From: Arthrobacter pityocampae
GTDB lineage: Bacteria > Actinomycetota > Actinomycetes > Actinomycetales > Micrococcaceae
DNA length: 64,000 nt
NCBI RefSeq assembly: GCF_002927275.1
Contig: NZ_PRKW01000007.1
Location: 1-64,000 of the forward strand
Direction: 5' to 3'
Each line of letters opens with the position of its first letter. The stretch's first letter is position 1. Below are positions 1-9,324 of the stretch, one piece after another. The notes beneath the pieces were generated by a model. That model was not told the origin of the DNA. It saw only the letters and a list, made by a program, of their open reading frames with translations, and searched no databases. Position numbers and translations under genes: made by a program.

Positions 1-73
1 CCGGAAGCTAAGACCCACAGCGCCGATGGTACTGCACCCGAGAGAGTGTGGGAGAGTAGGACACCGCCGGACA
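1..73 (+). rRNA. rrf: 5S ribosomal RNA, 3' part
   Basis: The first 73 bases match the 3' portion of an actinobacterial 5S rRNA, with the characteristic run gaagctaagacccacagcgc and the closing segment gagtaggacaccgccgg. The 5' part lies outside the window. The 3' end is placed by similarity to known 5S genes and may be off by a few bases. It is the last gene of an rRNA operon, since a strong hairpin terminator follows within about 10 bases. Confidence 0.93.
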
Positions 74-83
74 ACCACTTCCA

Positions 84-116
84 GGGAAGGCCCCGACACC
101 ACGTCGGGGCCTTCCC
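84..116 (+). terminator. rRNA operon terminator
   Basis: A perfect 14-bp stem (84-97 with 103-116) closes a 5-base loop just after the 5S gene. It is followed by a C/T stretch rather than a long T-run, as is common in high-GC actinobacteria. Confidence 0.85.
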
Positions 117-157
117 CCCTTTAAGCACCCACCACCCACCACCGGTACTGTCGAGTC

Positions 158-697
158 ATGAGTGGATTGTTCTCGCACCCTCCTGCCCGGACCGGCGTCT
201 CGGGAGGACGACCAGAACTACGGTTCTCGGCCTGGGTCCCCGCGCCAGGCGACCATGCCTGGGCAGGGCTGACAGAGCATCTTCATCTGTGGTGGCCGGC
301 CGATGAGCTGAGCCGTTGGGGCGAGGACAGCTTCTTCGATCTCGAGGACAATGCCCTTGTAGAGACGTCTGCCCACGATGACGAGAACGTCTGGGGTGAG
401 GTGACCGACAGCTCTTCTGGAGAGTGGCTCGAGATGTCATGGCGGCAGGTCGGGTCGGCTTCGACGACGGTGGTGCGCATCGAGATGGCCCCGGCCGACG
501 AGCCCGCTTCGACCTCGATGACCTCTACGCCCTCGGCACCGCAACGCGACGGAACCGGAGCAGTGAGGACCGGGGTCACACTGACGCTCGTCCACAGTGG
601 CTGGACCGCAGAGGATCCGCAGGACGCCTACGAGTTCTACCGCGCATTCTGGCCGGACGCCCTCTCACGCTACCGACGCTTCATGGGTGCGTCCTGA
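158..697 (+). CDS. SRPBCC (AHSA1-like) domain protein
   Basis: This 179-residue protein looks like an SRPBCC/AHSA1-type ligand-binding fold: alternating strands in the first 110 residues (around LRFSAWVPAP), a variable Ser/Thr-rich insert at about 113-137, and a final strand plus amphipathic helix ending in YRAFWPDALSRYRRF. Such proteins bind hydrophobic ligands or assist other proteins, but no specific role can be read here. A possible -10 box (GGTACT) lies 8 bases before the ATG and no Shine-Dalgarno is visible, so the message may start almost at the start codon. The stop overlaps the next start as TGATG, so the oxidase downstream is probably translationally coupled. Confidence 0.72.
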   Translation: MSGLFSHPPARTGVSGGRPELRFSAWVPAPGDHAWAGLTEHLHLWWPADELSRWGEDSFFDLEDNALVETSAHDDENVWGEVTDSSSGEWLEMSWRQVGSASTTVVRIEMAPADEPASTSMTSTPSAPQRDGTGAVRTGVTLTLVHSGWTAEDPQDAYEFYRAFWPDALSRYRRFMGAS

Positions 698-2064
698 TGG
701 TTCATACGCCGCTCGACGAACTTCAACAGGCGCTCCCGGAATGTGTGTCCCGTGCACCGGACGATCTCGCGCGATACTCCCGGGACACGGGCCCGCAGCT
801 TCAGACAGTCCTGCCCAGCGCGGTGATCCATGCGCGCACCGTGGAGGACGTGCAGGCGGTGATGCAGTGGGCCACCCGGCATCGTGTGCCGGTCGTGAGT
901 CGTGGCGCAGGGTCCGGGCTGTCCGGAGGCGCGCACGCCACCGAGGGCTGTGTCATCCTGTCGCTCGAGCTCATGAACACCATCCTCGGGATCAACCCTG
1001 ACGACGAGACCGCCGTCGTCGAACCGGGCGTGATCAACGCCGACCTCAATACCGCTGCAGCACAGCACGGCCTGATGTACGCACCGGATCCCGCCAGCTA
1101 TCGATGGTCCACGATCGGAGGGAACGTCGCCACGAATGCCGGCGGGCTCCGCTGCGCCAAGTACGGCGTGACGCGCGACTCCGTTCTCGCCTTGAAGGTC
1201 GTCCTGGCAGACGGCACCCTCATCTCGACCGGCCACAGCACCTTCAAGGGAGTCGCTGGATACGACCTGACGGCGTTGATGACCGGGTCGGAAGGCACGC
1301 TGGGCATCGTCGTGCAGGTCACCGTCCGCCTCCGCTACCTGCCGCAGGACGTCCACACCCTGGCTGCCTTCTTCGACGACTTCCCTCGGGCCGCCGCCGG
1401 CGTCCTCGCCATCGGCCGTGCCAGGGTGCAGCCCTCCATCCTGGAACTCCTCGACGGGAGGACTCTCGAGGCACTCGACGGCGTACACGGTTCGGACCTC
1501 CGGCAGCGAGGTGGTTCGCTCCTGCTGGTCAGGACCGATGGCTATGGTGCGGCGGCAGAGGCCGAAGCCATCCGGACGGTCCTGGTAGGACTGGGCGCCG
1601 ACGTCACCCGCGAGGGATCTGACGAAGCCGACCGGCTCGTCGATCTGAGGCGACACAGCAGGGGAGACGACGTGGATGACCTGTTCCGGGTGGGAGAGGA
1701 CGTCGCCGTACCCAAATCCCGTCTCGTCGACTATGTCGAAGCACTCGAAGCGATGGCGGAACGGCATTCCGTCCACCTGAAGATCGTGGCGCATGCCGGC
1801 GACGGGAACCTGCATCCCACTTTCTGGGTTGCCCGCAGTGAGGGCCGGCGAGCACAGGACCGGCTGAACGAGGCGCTCGACGAGTCCGTACGCCTGGCGC
1901 TGGACTTCGGCGGGACGATCACGGGAGAGCACGGAGTCGGACAGTACAAGCTGAGGTGGCTCGCCTGGGAGCAATCACCGGCGGTCCTCGAACTGCAGGT
2001 CCGTATCAAGGAGGTCTTCGACCCCCTGGGCATCCTGAATCCGGGGAAGGCCATCGTCGCCTGA
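697..2064 (+). CDS. FAD-linked oxidase, GlcD/D-lactate dehydrogenase type
   Basis: The product is a 455-residue flavoprotein of the FAD_binding_4 / FAD-oxidase C family, which oxidises 2-hydroxy acids such as glycolate or D-lactate. The FAD-binding PCMH region contains VVSRGAGSGLSGGA (66-79), TIGGNVATNAGG (139-150) and GSEGTLGI (197-204). The C-terminal catalytic domain carries HAGDGNLHP (366-374), GGTITGEHGVG (405-415) and the usual ending FDPLGILNPGK (441-451). The reading frame stays open upstream to 424, but the ATG at 697 overlaps the preceding stop (TGATG) and gives the normal family length. The substrate cannot be decided: no GlcE or GlcF subunit lies nearby, which favours a single-subunit enzyme. 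Confidence 0.88.
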   Translation: MVHTPLDELQQALPECVSRAPDDLARYSRDTGPQLQTVLPSAVIHARTVEDVQAVMQWATRHRVPVVSRGAGSGLSGGAHATEGCVILSLELMNTILGINPDDETAVVEPGVINADLNTAAAQHGLMYAPDPASYRWSTIGGNVATNAGGLRCAKYGVTRDSVLALKVVLADGTLISTGHSTFKGVAGYDLTALMTGSEGTLGIVVQVTVRLRYLPQDVHTLAAFFDDFPRAAAGVLAIGRARVQPSILELLDGRTLEALDGVHGSDLRQRGGSLLLVRTDGYGAAAEAEAIRTVLVGLGADVTREGSDEADRLVDLRRHSRGDDVDDLFRVGEDVAVPKSRLVDYVEALEAMAERHSVHLKIVAHAGDGNLHPTFWVARSEGRRAQDRLNEALDESVRLALDFGGTITGEHGVGQYKLRWLAWEQSPAVLELQVRIKEVFDPLGILNPGKAIVA

Positions 2065-2165
2065 TCGTTGTCGTTCGCGCCGGTTGAGCGATGACGCCCG
2101 ATGATATCGTTCAGGAAACTGTCGGAAGTCTCCGTCATTTCCACTACGTCCATTTTGGGGGCAGC

Positions 2166-2747
2166 ATGTCTGACAACAATCCGGGAGCGCAGGGCGGCCC
2201 GCCCCACGGCGAGCAGGACAAGCCGCGGTACGGGGAGAACGCCCCGCAGTACGGCGAGGGCCAGCCCCAGTACGGGCAGCAGGGGCAGCCCGGCTACGGC
2301 GAGGGCCAGCCCCAATACGGGCAGGGCACGTCCCCCTATGGGGAGGCACCCTCTCCCTACGGACAGGCCCAGTCTCCCTACGGCCAGCAGAGCCCCTACG
2401 GCCCCGGTGGCGGCAACTACCCCGGACAGCAGGGCTACCAGGTCCAGACGGCGGAGAACCCGGGAAGAACGCTCGGCATCGTCGGATTCATCCTGGCCAT
2501 CCTGATCGCGCCGGTCGGTCTGATCATCAGCATCGTCGCCTTCGTGAAATCACGGAAGGCCGGCATGGGCAACGGGTTCGCCCTCGCCGGCATCATTATC
2601 GGAGCGATCTTCACGATCCTCGGGGCAATTGTCCTGGCCGGTCTGATCGCGCTGATCCCGACCTTCACCGAGCTGGCCCAGCTGTGCCAGGGCGTGCCCA
2701 GCGGCACCGAGGTCGAATTCCAGGGCACGACGACCACCTGCCCGTAG
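2166..2747 (+). CDS. DUF4190 membrane protein with a Gln/Tyr/Gly repeat tail
   Basis: The 193-residue product has a low-complexity N-terminal half (about residues 15-90) built from repeats such as PQYGEGQ, SPYGQ and PGYGEGQ. Two hydrophobic helices follow, around GIVGFILAILIAPVGLIISI and FALAGIIIGAIFTILGAIVL, in the pattern of DUF4190 proteins, and the chain ends in a short extracellular-looking tail with two cysteines. The ATG at 2166 is preceded by TTTGGGGGC, a usable ribosome binding site; the frame is open further upstream (2091) without one. Function is unknown. The repeats resemble the Q/Y/G-rich tails of actinobacterial membrane proteins of cell-envelope sites, but that is only a resemblance. 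Confidence 0.85.
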   Translation: MSDNNPGAQGGPPHGEQDKPRYGENAPQYGEGQPQYGQQGQPGYGEGQPQYGQGTSPYGEAPSPYGQAQSPYGQQSPYGPGGGNYPGQQGYQVQTAENPGRTLGIVGFILAILIAPVGLIISIVAFVKSRKAGMGNGFALAGIIIGAIFTILGAIVLAGLIALIPTFTELAQLCQGVPSGTEVEFQGTTTTCP

Positions 2748-2766
2748 TAGGACGCAGAACCTGAGG

Positions 2767-2799
2767 AAGGGACCGGCAGCCACTGGCTGCCGGTCCCTT
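2767..2799. terminator. Bidirectional terminator between convergent genes
   Basis: A perfect 15-bp stem (2767-2781 with 2785-2799) with a 3-base loop lies between two convergent genes that end at 2747 and 2811. It starts with AA and ends with TT, so it can serve both strands. Confidence 0.88.
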
Positions 2800-2810
2800 G
2801 CGTTCAGCGC

Positions 2811-4172
2811 CTACTTGTCGCTGTGCTCCGAGTCCTCGTCGATGCCGATGGTCTCCGCGTCCGCCGTCAGCATGATCGCCGCTTCGTCACGGCGGTGCCG
2901 TAGTTCGTCGTCGAGGTAGGACTGCACGGCTTCGGCCATCGGCACGTTCCTGTCCTCCCGCTCGGACATGTACCACCGGTGCTCGAGCACCTCGTGGACC
3001 ACCTCGGCGGGCTCGAGCTTCCCGCCCAACTCACGCGGGACGGCGCGCACGATGGGCTCGAAGACCTCATTCACCCACAGGTGCGCCGTGAACTCTTCGT
3101 CCAGCGTCGGGTTGTTGTCCGCCCGGTAGGCGTCCATGTCATTGAGCAGTCGGCGGGCCTGATTCTCCTGCGCGTCGAGGCCCGTCAGACGGAGGAGCCT
3201 GCGGCTGTGGTGTCCGGCATCGACGACCTTGGGCTGGAGCTGGATCTGCGTCCCGTTGGCCGCCGTCTTGATCGCGTATTCCTCGACGTCGAAGCCCAAC
3301 TCGTTGAGGCGACGGATCCGCGCCCCCACACGCCAGCGGTCCCCGAGTTCGAACGATTCCTGCTCCGTCAGCTCGGTCCACAGCCGACGGTAGCTGTCCA
3401 TGATCAACTCGCTGGTCGCGAGCGGATCCACCTTCTCCTCGATGAGGCCACCCTCCGCGAGGTCCATCAGCTCGCCGGCGATGTTGACGCGGGCTATCTC
3501 GAGGTCGTACTCGCGCTGGCCGGTCGACAGCTCCGGGTAGAGCTCGCCCGTCTCGGCGTCGACGAGGTACGCGGCGAAGGACCCGGCGTCGCGCCGGAAC
3601 AGGGTGTTGGAGAGGGAGACGTCGCCCCAGTAGAAGCCGACAAGGTGCAGACGCACCAGGAGCAGCGCCTGCGCATCGATGAGCCGGGTCAGCGTGTCGC
3701 GCCGGAGCGTCTGGGAAAACAGCGCGCGGTACGGCAGGGAGAACTTGAGATGGCGGGTGACGAGGACGGGGTCCAGTTCCTCGCCGTCGGGCGTGGCACG
3801 GCCGGAGATGACGGCGACCGGCTCCACGCAGGGGACGTCGAGGCGCTGCAGCTTGCGGAGCATGTGGTACTCGTGGCGGGCGATGTGCTCACCGGTCTCC
3901 TTCACGGCGATGACCGACCCGCCGAGGTGCGCGAAACGCACGATGTGCCGGGAGATGCCGCGGGGGAGGGCTGCGAGGGCACTGGCCGGCCATTCCTCGA
4001 GGGCCACGTGCCAGGGCAGGTCGAGCAGTTCGGGATCGGTCGTCGCCGCCGTGATGTTGAGCGATCCCAGGTTGGGGGCCTCGGAGGATGCGGGACGCAC
4101 CCGCGGCAGCTTGCCGGTCTGGTCGTAGTCCGTCGGCTCGTCATGCCACTGCGCGTTCGAGGTCTCTGTCAT
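2811..4172 (-). CDS. DUF4032 protein with a kinase-like fold
   Basis: This 453-residue protein belongs to the actinobacterial DUF4032 family, sometimes annotated as a lipopolysaccharide-kinase-like protein. The first 210 residues show a small-molecule/protein-kinase layout: a candidate ATP-binding lysine in VIAVKE (K91), a helix-C-like glutamate (E101), the catalytic-loop-like GDVSLSNTLF (D184, N189) and a metal-binding-like aspartate in LVDAETGE (D205). The DUF4032 part follows, with a conserved HRWYMSERE segment near residue 405. The ATG at 4172 was chosen over the longer open frame (to 4283) because the extension runs into the neighbouring terminator hairpin. Substrate and role are unknown; the kinase assignment is inferred from motif order. 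Confidence 0.82.
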   Translation of the reverse strand: MTETSNAQWHDEPTDYDQTGKLPRVRPASSEAPNLGSLNITAATTDPELLDLPWHVALEEWPASALAALPRGISRHIVRFAHLGGSVIAVKETGEHIARHEYHMLRKLQRLDVPCVEPVAVISGRATPDGEELDPVLVTRHLKFSLPYRALFSQTLRRDTLTRLIDAQALLLVRLHLVGFYWGDVSLSNTLFRRDAGSFAAYLVDAETGELYPELSTGQREYDLEIARVNIAGELMDLAEGGLIEEKVDPLATSELIMDSYRRLWTELTEQESFELGDRWRVGARIRRLNELGFDVEEYAIKTAANGTQIQLQPKVVDAGHHSRRLLRLTGLDAQENQARRLLNDMDAYRADNNPTLDEEFTAHLWVNEVFEPIVRAVPRELGGKLEPAEVVHEVLEHRWYMSEREDRNVPMAEAVQSYLDDELRHRRDEAAIMLTADAETIGIDEDSEHSDK

Positions 4173-4232
4173 GGGTACTGCCTTCGTGTCTGGGCGGGAA
4201 AAGGAGCCTGCATCAAGCGTAGTGGCCGTTAA

Positions 4233-4295
4233 ACGACGACGGCGGTCCCCCCGGGGCATCCAGGAGATGCCCGGCGAAACCACCGCCGTCGTCGT
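4233..4295 (-). terminator. Terminator of the sugar ATPase gene
   Basis: A 14-bp perfect outer stem (4233-4246 with 4282-4295) encloses a second hairpin (gggcatc, 4254-4260, with gatgccc, 4266-4272). Read on the minus strand it follows the ATPase stop and continues into GTTTAAC, a short T-tract. Confidence 0.8.
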
Positions 4296-4313
4296 GCGTG
4301 ATCCGCGAAGAAC

Positions 4314-5402
<1,089 letters not shown>

Positions 5403-5533
5403 GGAATTGGTTCCTTTTCACGGGCAGGTACGTGCCCGACGATCCGTAGTGAATGGAAGATATTCAGTTGTTGCACGTGGTCCGCCAGCAGTACCGGTGA
5501 CGTTGGTCACGCCTTCTGAGTATGGCACGTTCC

Positions 5534-6313
5534 CTAGCGGGGTGCACCCGCCGCGCGCAGCGCCGCCAACTCCTCGAGCACCTCGGTGAATGCCTCGGGG
5601 GTGGCGACGGAGAAGGATGCGGCGGTCTCGCCGGGTCCGATCCTGACGCCGACGTCGCCGGCGCCTAGGGTCCTTTGGGCATGCTCGTCCGTGACGTCGT
5701 CGCCTGCGAAGAAGACCGCCGTCGCTGCCGACACCTGCCGCAGCAGGGCCAGTCCCTGACCCTTGTCGGCCTCGACCACAGAGATCTCGAGGACGCGCTT
5801 GCCGTCCGTGATGCGCAGACCGTCCAGCGCGGCGAGCCCTGCCCTGGCTGCCGCCACGGCAGCATCGGCGACGGCGTCCGCCGCGGTCCTCGTGTGGAGG
5901 ACGACGCCGGCGGGTTTGAACTCGATCCGTGTCCCGGGGTGCCCTGCGACGACGTGTTCGACGACGGCGACGGCGCGTGCCAGCACTTCGGCCTGGTGTG
6001 GCGTCAACGCGAGCGGCGCGCCGTCCGGTCCGGTCCAGGTCTCTGCGCCGTGGCTGCCGATCAGCATCGTGTCCGACGGGGAATCCGCGACCGCTCGGAG
6101 GCTGTCGAGTGCCCGGCCGGAGATGAGCGCCGTCGTCGTGGAGGGCAGGCCCGCCAGCACGCGGACGGCCGCGGCCGACGCCGGGAGGGCGCGGGCGTCC
6201 TCCGCCCGCTCGACGATCGGCGCCAGGGTGCCGTCGAAATCGAGGGCCACGAGGAGGTGCGGGGTCGCCGCCAGGGTGCGGAGGGCGGCCCGCAGCCCGG
6301 CCTCAAGCGCCAC
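5534..6313 (-). CDS. otsB: Trehalose-6-phosphate phosphatase
   Basis: OtsB dephosphorylates trehalose-6-phosphate to trehalose in the cytoplasm. The 259-residue protein is a HAD hydrolase: motif I DFDGTLAP (25-32, nucleophile D25 and acid D27), motif II TALISGR (61-67), the conserved lysine in EADKG (K184) and motif IV GDDVTDE (204-210). Its start overlaps the end of otsA by 11 bases, so the two are co-transcribed and likely coupled. Length is normal for the bacterial stand-alone enzyme. Confidence 0.95.
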   Translation of the reverse strand: MALEAGLRAALRTLAATPHLLVALDFDGTLAPIVERAEDARALPASAAAVRVLAGLPSTTTALISGRALDSLRAVADSPSDTMLIGSHGAETWTGPDGAPLALTPHQAEVLARAVAVVEHVVAGHPGTRIEFKPAGVVLHTRTAADAVADAAVAAARAGLAALDGLRITDGKRVLEISVVEADKGQGLALLRQVSAATAVFFAGDDVTDEHAQRTLGAGDVGVRIGPGETAASFSVATPEAFTEVLEELAALRAAGAPR

Positions 6314-7802
6314 TGGCCGTGCCCTCGGACTGGAGGGCGGCGAGGAACGCCTGCGACCAGCGCTCGACGTCGTTGTGCACCACCTGGCGGCGCATGAGCC
6401 GCATGCGCCGCATGGCCTCCGCCTTCGGCATGGTGACGGCTGCGACGATGGCTGCCTTCAGCCCGTCGATGTCGTGCGGGTTGACGAGGATGGCCTGACG
6501 CAGGGTGTCCGCTGCGCCGGCGAACTCGCTGAGCACGAGCATGCCCGTGTTGCCGGTCCGCGCCGCGACGTATTCCTTGGCCACGAGGTTCATGCCGTCC
6601 CGCAGTGCGGTGACGAGCATGACGTCGGCCGCCAGATACAGCGCCACCATCTCCTCGACCGGGTAGCTGTGGTGCAGGTAGCGGATCGCCGTGTTCTTCA
6701 TGGTGTCGTGCGTGCCGTTGATGCGGCCCACCGCACCCTCGATGTCCTCGCGGAGGAGACGGTACTGCTCCACGCGCTCGCGGCTCGGGCTGGCGACCTG
6801 GATGAGGGCGGCGTCCTCCACCGTGATGGCGCCGTCCTCCAGCAGCTCCCCGTAGGCCTTGAGTCGGTGGCCGATGCCCTTGGTGTAGTCGAGTCGGTCG
6901 ACGCCGAGCAGGATGTGCTCCGGGTCGCCGAGTTCCCGCCGGATCTCCTTGGAGCGTTCGATGACGTCCGGTCGCTGCGCCAGCTCCGCGATCGACGCGG
7001 TGTCGATGGAGATAGGGAACGCCTCGGCCCGCGACACATAGCCCGGTGCGCCGTCGTCGCCCGCTGGGACCTGCACCTGCTGGGCCTTGATGGTGTAGCC
7101 CTTGAAGCGGCGCACGCATCGCAGGAAGTTGCTGGCGTCGCTCGGCCGCTGGAATCCGATGAGGTCCGCGCCGAGCAGCCCCTCGATGACCTGGCGGCGC
7201 CACGGAAGCTGCGCGTAGATCTCCAGCGGCGGGAACGGGATGTGGTTGAAAAAGCCGATCTTCAGGTCCGGGCGGGCCTCGCGCAGCATCTTGGGGACAA
7301 GCTGGAGCTGGTAGTCCTGGACCCACACCGTGGCGCCCTCGGCGGCGACGGACGCCGTCGCCTCCGCGAAGCGCTCGTTGACCCGGCGGTAGGAGTCCCA
7401 CCAGGTGCGGTGGAACTCGGGGGAGGCGATGACGTCGTGATAGAGCGGCCAGAGGGTGGCGTTCGAGAACCCCTCGTAGTACAGCTCCACCTCCTCGGCG
7501 CTCAGCGGCACGGGTACGAGGCGCATGTTCGACTCGTCGAAGGGCTCGAGCGTCTCGTCGGGTGCGCCGTGCCAGCCGACCCAGGCGCCGTCGGCCTTGG
7601 CCATCACCGGGGCCAGCGCGGTCACCAGGCCGCCCGGCGAACGCCGCCACGAACTCTCGCCGTTGTCGTCGACGACGCGATCCACGGCCAGTCGGTTGGA
7701 GACGACGATGAAGTCGAAATCGCCGTACTGGCCGTCCGCCGAGAACGACTCCTTGACGCCGGGGATGGTCGAGGGTTGTGCAGCACTCACAGCGGGCTCC
7801 AT
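6303..7802 (-). CDS. otsA: Trehalose-6-phosphate synthase
   Basis: OtsA (499 residues, GT-B fold, family GT20) transfers glucose from a nucleotide sugar to glucose-6-phosphate. Recognisable elements are [10 protein letters not shown] (33-42), RRSPGGLV (53-60), [11 protein letters not shown] with the acceptor-site D163 (160-170), and [10 protein letters not shown] (300-309) with the phosphate/nucleotide-binding R303 and K308. The GMNLVAKEY segment near the C-terminus binds the donor. It is the first gene of the otsA-otsB operon. No clear Shine-Dalgarno precedes the ATG at 7802. Trehalose here probably serves osmotic, desiccation and cold protection, as in other soil Micrococcaceae. Confidence 0.95.
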   Translation of the reverse strand: MEPAVSAAQPSTIPGVKESFSADGQYGDFDFIVVSNRLAVDRVVDDNGESSWRRSPGGLVTALAPVMAKADGAWVGWHGAPDETLEPFDESNMRLVPVPLSAEEVELYYEGFSNATLWPLYHDVIASPEFHRTWWDSYRRVNERFAEATASVAAEGATVWVQDYQLQLVPKMLREARPDLKIGFFNHIPFPPLEIYAQLPWRRQVIEGLLGADLIGFQRPSDASNFLRCVRRFKGYTIKAQQVQVPAGDDGAPGYVSRAEAFPISIDTASIAELAQRPDVIERSKEIRRELGDPEHILLGVDRLDYTKGIGHRLKAYGELLEDGAITVEDAALIQVASPSRERVEQYRLLREDIEGAVGRINGTHDTMKNTAIRYLHHSYPVEEMVALYLAADVMLVTALRDGMNLVAKEYVAARTGNTGMLVLSEFAGAADTLRQAILVNPHDIDGLKAAIVAAVTMPKAEAMRRMRLMRRQVVHNDVERWSQAFLAALQSEGTASGA

Positions 7803-7974
7803 ACAGTAGTTGGTCTCTGAAACGACTCTATCCGGTCGGGCCTACTTGGCCGCCTGGCCGATTTCCCGCGGTGCAGGCGCTGGGCTACCCTTATTGAGCG
7901 CTCGGCGTCGGGTTGCCTGCGGCAGCACTCACCGCTGGATCATGACGACGGCGCGGCGCTGGCACGGCCAGCAC

Positions 7975-8051
7975 GCCTCCTTAGCTCAGTTGGCCAGAGC
8001 ACCGCTCTTGTAAAGCGGGGGTCGTCGGTTCGAATCCGACAGGGGGCTCCA
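7975..8051 (+). tRNA. tRNA-Thr (anticodon TGT)
   Basis: The 77 bases fold as a complete tRNA: acceptor stem gcctcct with agggggc (one G-T pair), a D-arm containing agctcagttggc, anticodon stem ccgct/agcgg around anticodon TGT at 8009-8011, a T-arm with GGTTCGAATCC, discriminator T and an encoded CCA at 8049-8051. No integrase or attachment-site duplication is visible beside it. Confidence 0.95.
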
Positions 8052-8079
8052 TCAGCACAACCCGCGGGCGGCATAGCCG

Positions 8080-9120
8080 TCACCCTTCGCGGAACCGGTT
8101 CCTGTAGTCCTTGGCCCGGGCAGCCTCCTGAGCCACCCGGTGGAACGATCTCCCGTAACGCCGCTGCTCCGCGACGTTCTGTCGACGATGCAGGCTCGCG
8201 AGTTCGCGATCCATCTTCCGGTAGCTCAGCCACCGGCGTTCCTCCAGGTCCCCGGACGCGATGGCGGACTGCACCGCGCACCCGGGTTCGCTTTCGTGGG
8301 CGCAGTCGCGGAACCTGCACCGGGCGAAGAGTTCCTCGACGTCGCCGAACACCTGGGACAGCCCGTCCTCCGCGTCCCAGAGGGCGAAGCCGCGAAGCCC
8401 CGGCGTGTCCATGAGGACCCCGCCGTCGCCGAGCGGCACCAGCTCTCGGGCCGTCGTCGTGTGCCGGCCCCGCCCATCGGTCGCACGAACCTCTCCCGTC
8501 CCCTGACGGGCGTCGTCGACGAGCGCATTGATCAGGCTCGACTTGCCAGCGCCCGAGGGTCCCAGCAGCGCCAGCGTCTGCCCGGCCCCGATCCGCCCGC
8601 GCAGGTGCTCGAGGCCGTCGCCGACCTCCGCCGAGGTCGTCAGCACCTCGACCCCACGGGCACGGTCCACCGTCTCGGCGACCACGCCGTCGAAGCGGGA
8701 GCTGAGATCGGCCTTGGTCAGGACGACGAGCGGCACGGCGCCGGAATCCCACGCCGCAACGAGCGTGCGCTCGAGCCGGTTGGTCGAGAGCGGCCGGTCC
8801 AGAGGTACGACGACGCCCAGGAGGTCGATGTTCGCGGCCAGGGCCTGCGCCTCGGACAGCGGGTCGTACGCCCGTTTGCGCTGGAGCAGGGACGAGCGGG
8901 GCAGGTGGCCGGCGATGCGGCCGTCGCCCACTAGGCCTATCCAGTCGCCGGTGACCAGGGAGTCCGGGCTGTCGAGGTGCAGGATGCCATCCGGTGTGGC
9001 GACCAGTACCCGTCCGCGGTCTGCGCGGACGATCCTGGCCGGTTGTACGCCGGACGGGAAGTGGAAGGAGAAGAGGGCACCGATGCGGTCGGTGAAGCCG
9101 TACTGCAGCAGAGTGTTCAA
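8080..9120 (-). CDS. rsgA: Ribosome small-subunit-dependent GTPase A
   Basis: RsgA is a circularly permuted GTPase that acts late in 30S subunit maturation. The 346-residue protein has an N-terminal OB-like domain (about 1-75), then G4 TKAD (135-138) ahead of G1 GPSGAGKSS (187-195) and G3 DTPG (238-241), the order typical of the permuted family. A zinc knuckle follows with C268, C273, H275 and C281. The start is a TTG with GGAGGA placed 6 bases upstream, which decides it. A 24-codon ORF with a strong ribosome site precedes it by 36 bases. The upstream sequence TCCTCCGGAGGA is a perfect palindrome that can hide the ribosome site, so translation may depend on reading of the leader. Confidence 0.93.
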   Translation of the reverse strand: MNTLLQYGFTDRIGALFSFHFPSGVQPARIVRADRGRVLVATPDGILHLDSPDSLVTGDWIGLVGDGRIAGHLPRSSLLQRKRAYDPLSEAQALAANIDLLGVVVPLDRPLSTNRLERTLVAAWDSGAVPLVVLTKADLSSRFDGVVAETVDRARGVEVLTTSAEVGDGLEHLRGRIGAGQTLALLGPSGAGKSSLINALVDDARQGTGEVRATDGRGRHTTTARELVPLGDGGVLMDTPGLRGFALWDAEDGLSQVFGDVEELFARCRFRDCAHESEPGCAVQSAIASGDLEERRWLSYRKMDRELASLHRRQNVAEQRRYGRSFHRVAQEAARAKDYRNRFREG

Positions 9121-9156
9121 CGCGGTTCCTCCGGAGGAGGCCTCCCGCGGGCGCGC

Positions 9157-9231
9157 TTACAGCGCGAAGGCCGGGGAGGCGGGGTTCATGGGGCGGTCGG
9201 CGCACAGCGCAACGGCAAGGACCTTCTTCAT
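9157..9231 (-). CDS. 24-residue leader peptide ORF upstream of rsgA
   Basis: A short ORF (ATG at 9231, TAA at 9157-9159) is preceded by GAGGAGGTGGAG, the strongest ribosome site in this region. The peptide starts MKKVLAVALCADRP and ends PAFAL: two lysines, a short hydrophobic stretch, one cysteine, and a Pro/Ala-rich end. It lies 36 bases before the rsgA start on the same strand, and the gap can form a hairpin over the rsgA ribosome site. A candidate -10 element (TAGGCT on the minus strand, 9281-9286) would give a short 5' leader. I do not recognise the peptide. It could be a regulatory leader peptide or a small functional protein. Confidence 0.6.
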   Translation of the reverse strand: MKKVLAVALCADRPMNPASPAFAL

Positions 9232-9280
9232 GACTCCACCTCCTCGATTCGTCGACGGCTCCGCGAGCCGGTCGGCACCC

Positions 9281-9286
9281 AGCCTA
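9281..9286 (-). promoter_or_regulatory. Candidate -10 box of the rsgA transcript
   Basis: On the minus strand the sequence CTACTAGGCT contains TAGGCT, matching the -10 type seen before several other genes here. It lies about 50 bases upstream of the leader ORF start. No convincing -35 is seen. Confidence 0.4.
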
Positions 9287-9324
9287 GTAGGGCTCGCGGA
9301 GGAAGGGAACAGGTGCCGCGGAAC

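Noticed and set aside
7975-8051. Integration of a mobile element at the tRNA-Thr gene
   Set aside because: No integrase gene or repeated 3' tRNA end is found beside it; the same holds for the tRNA-Arg at 53198-53274.
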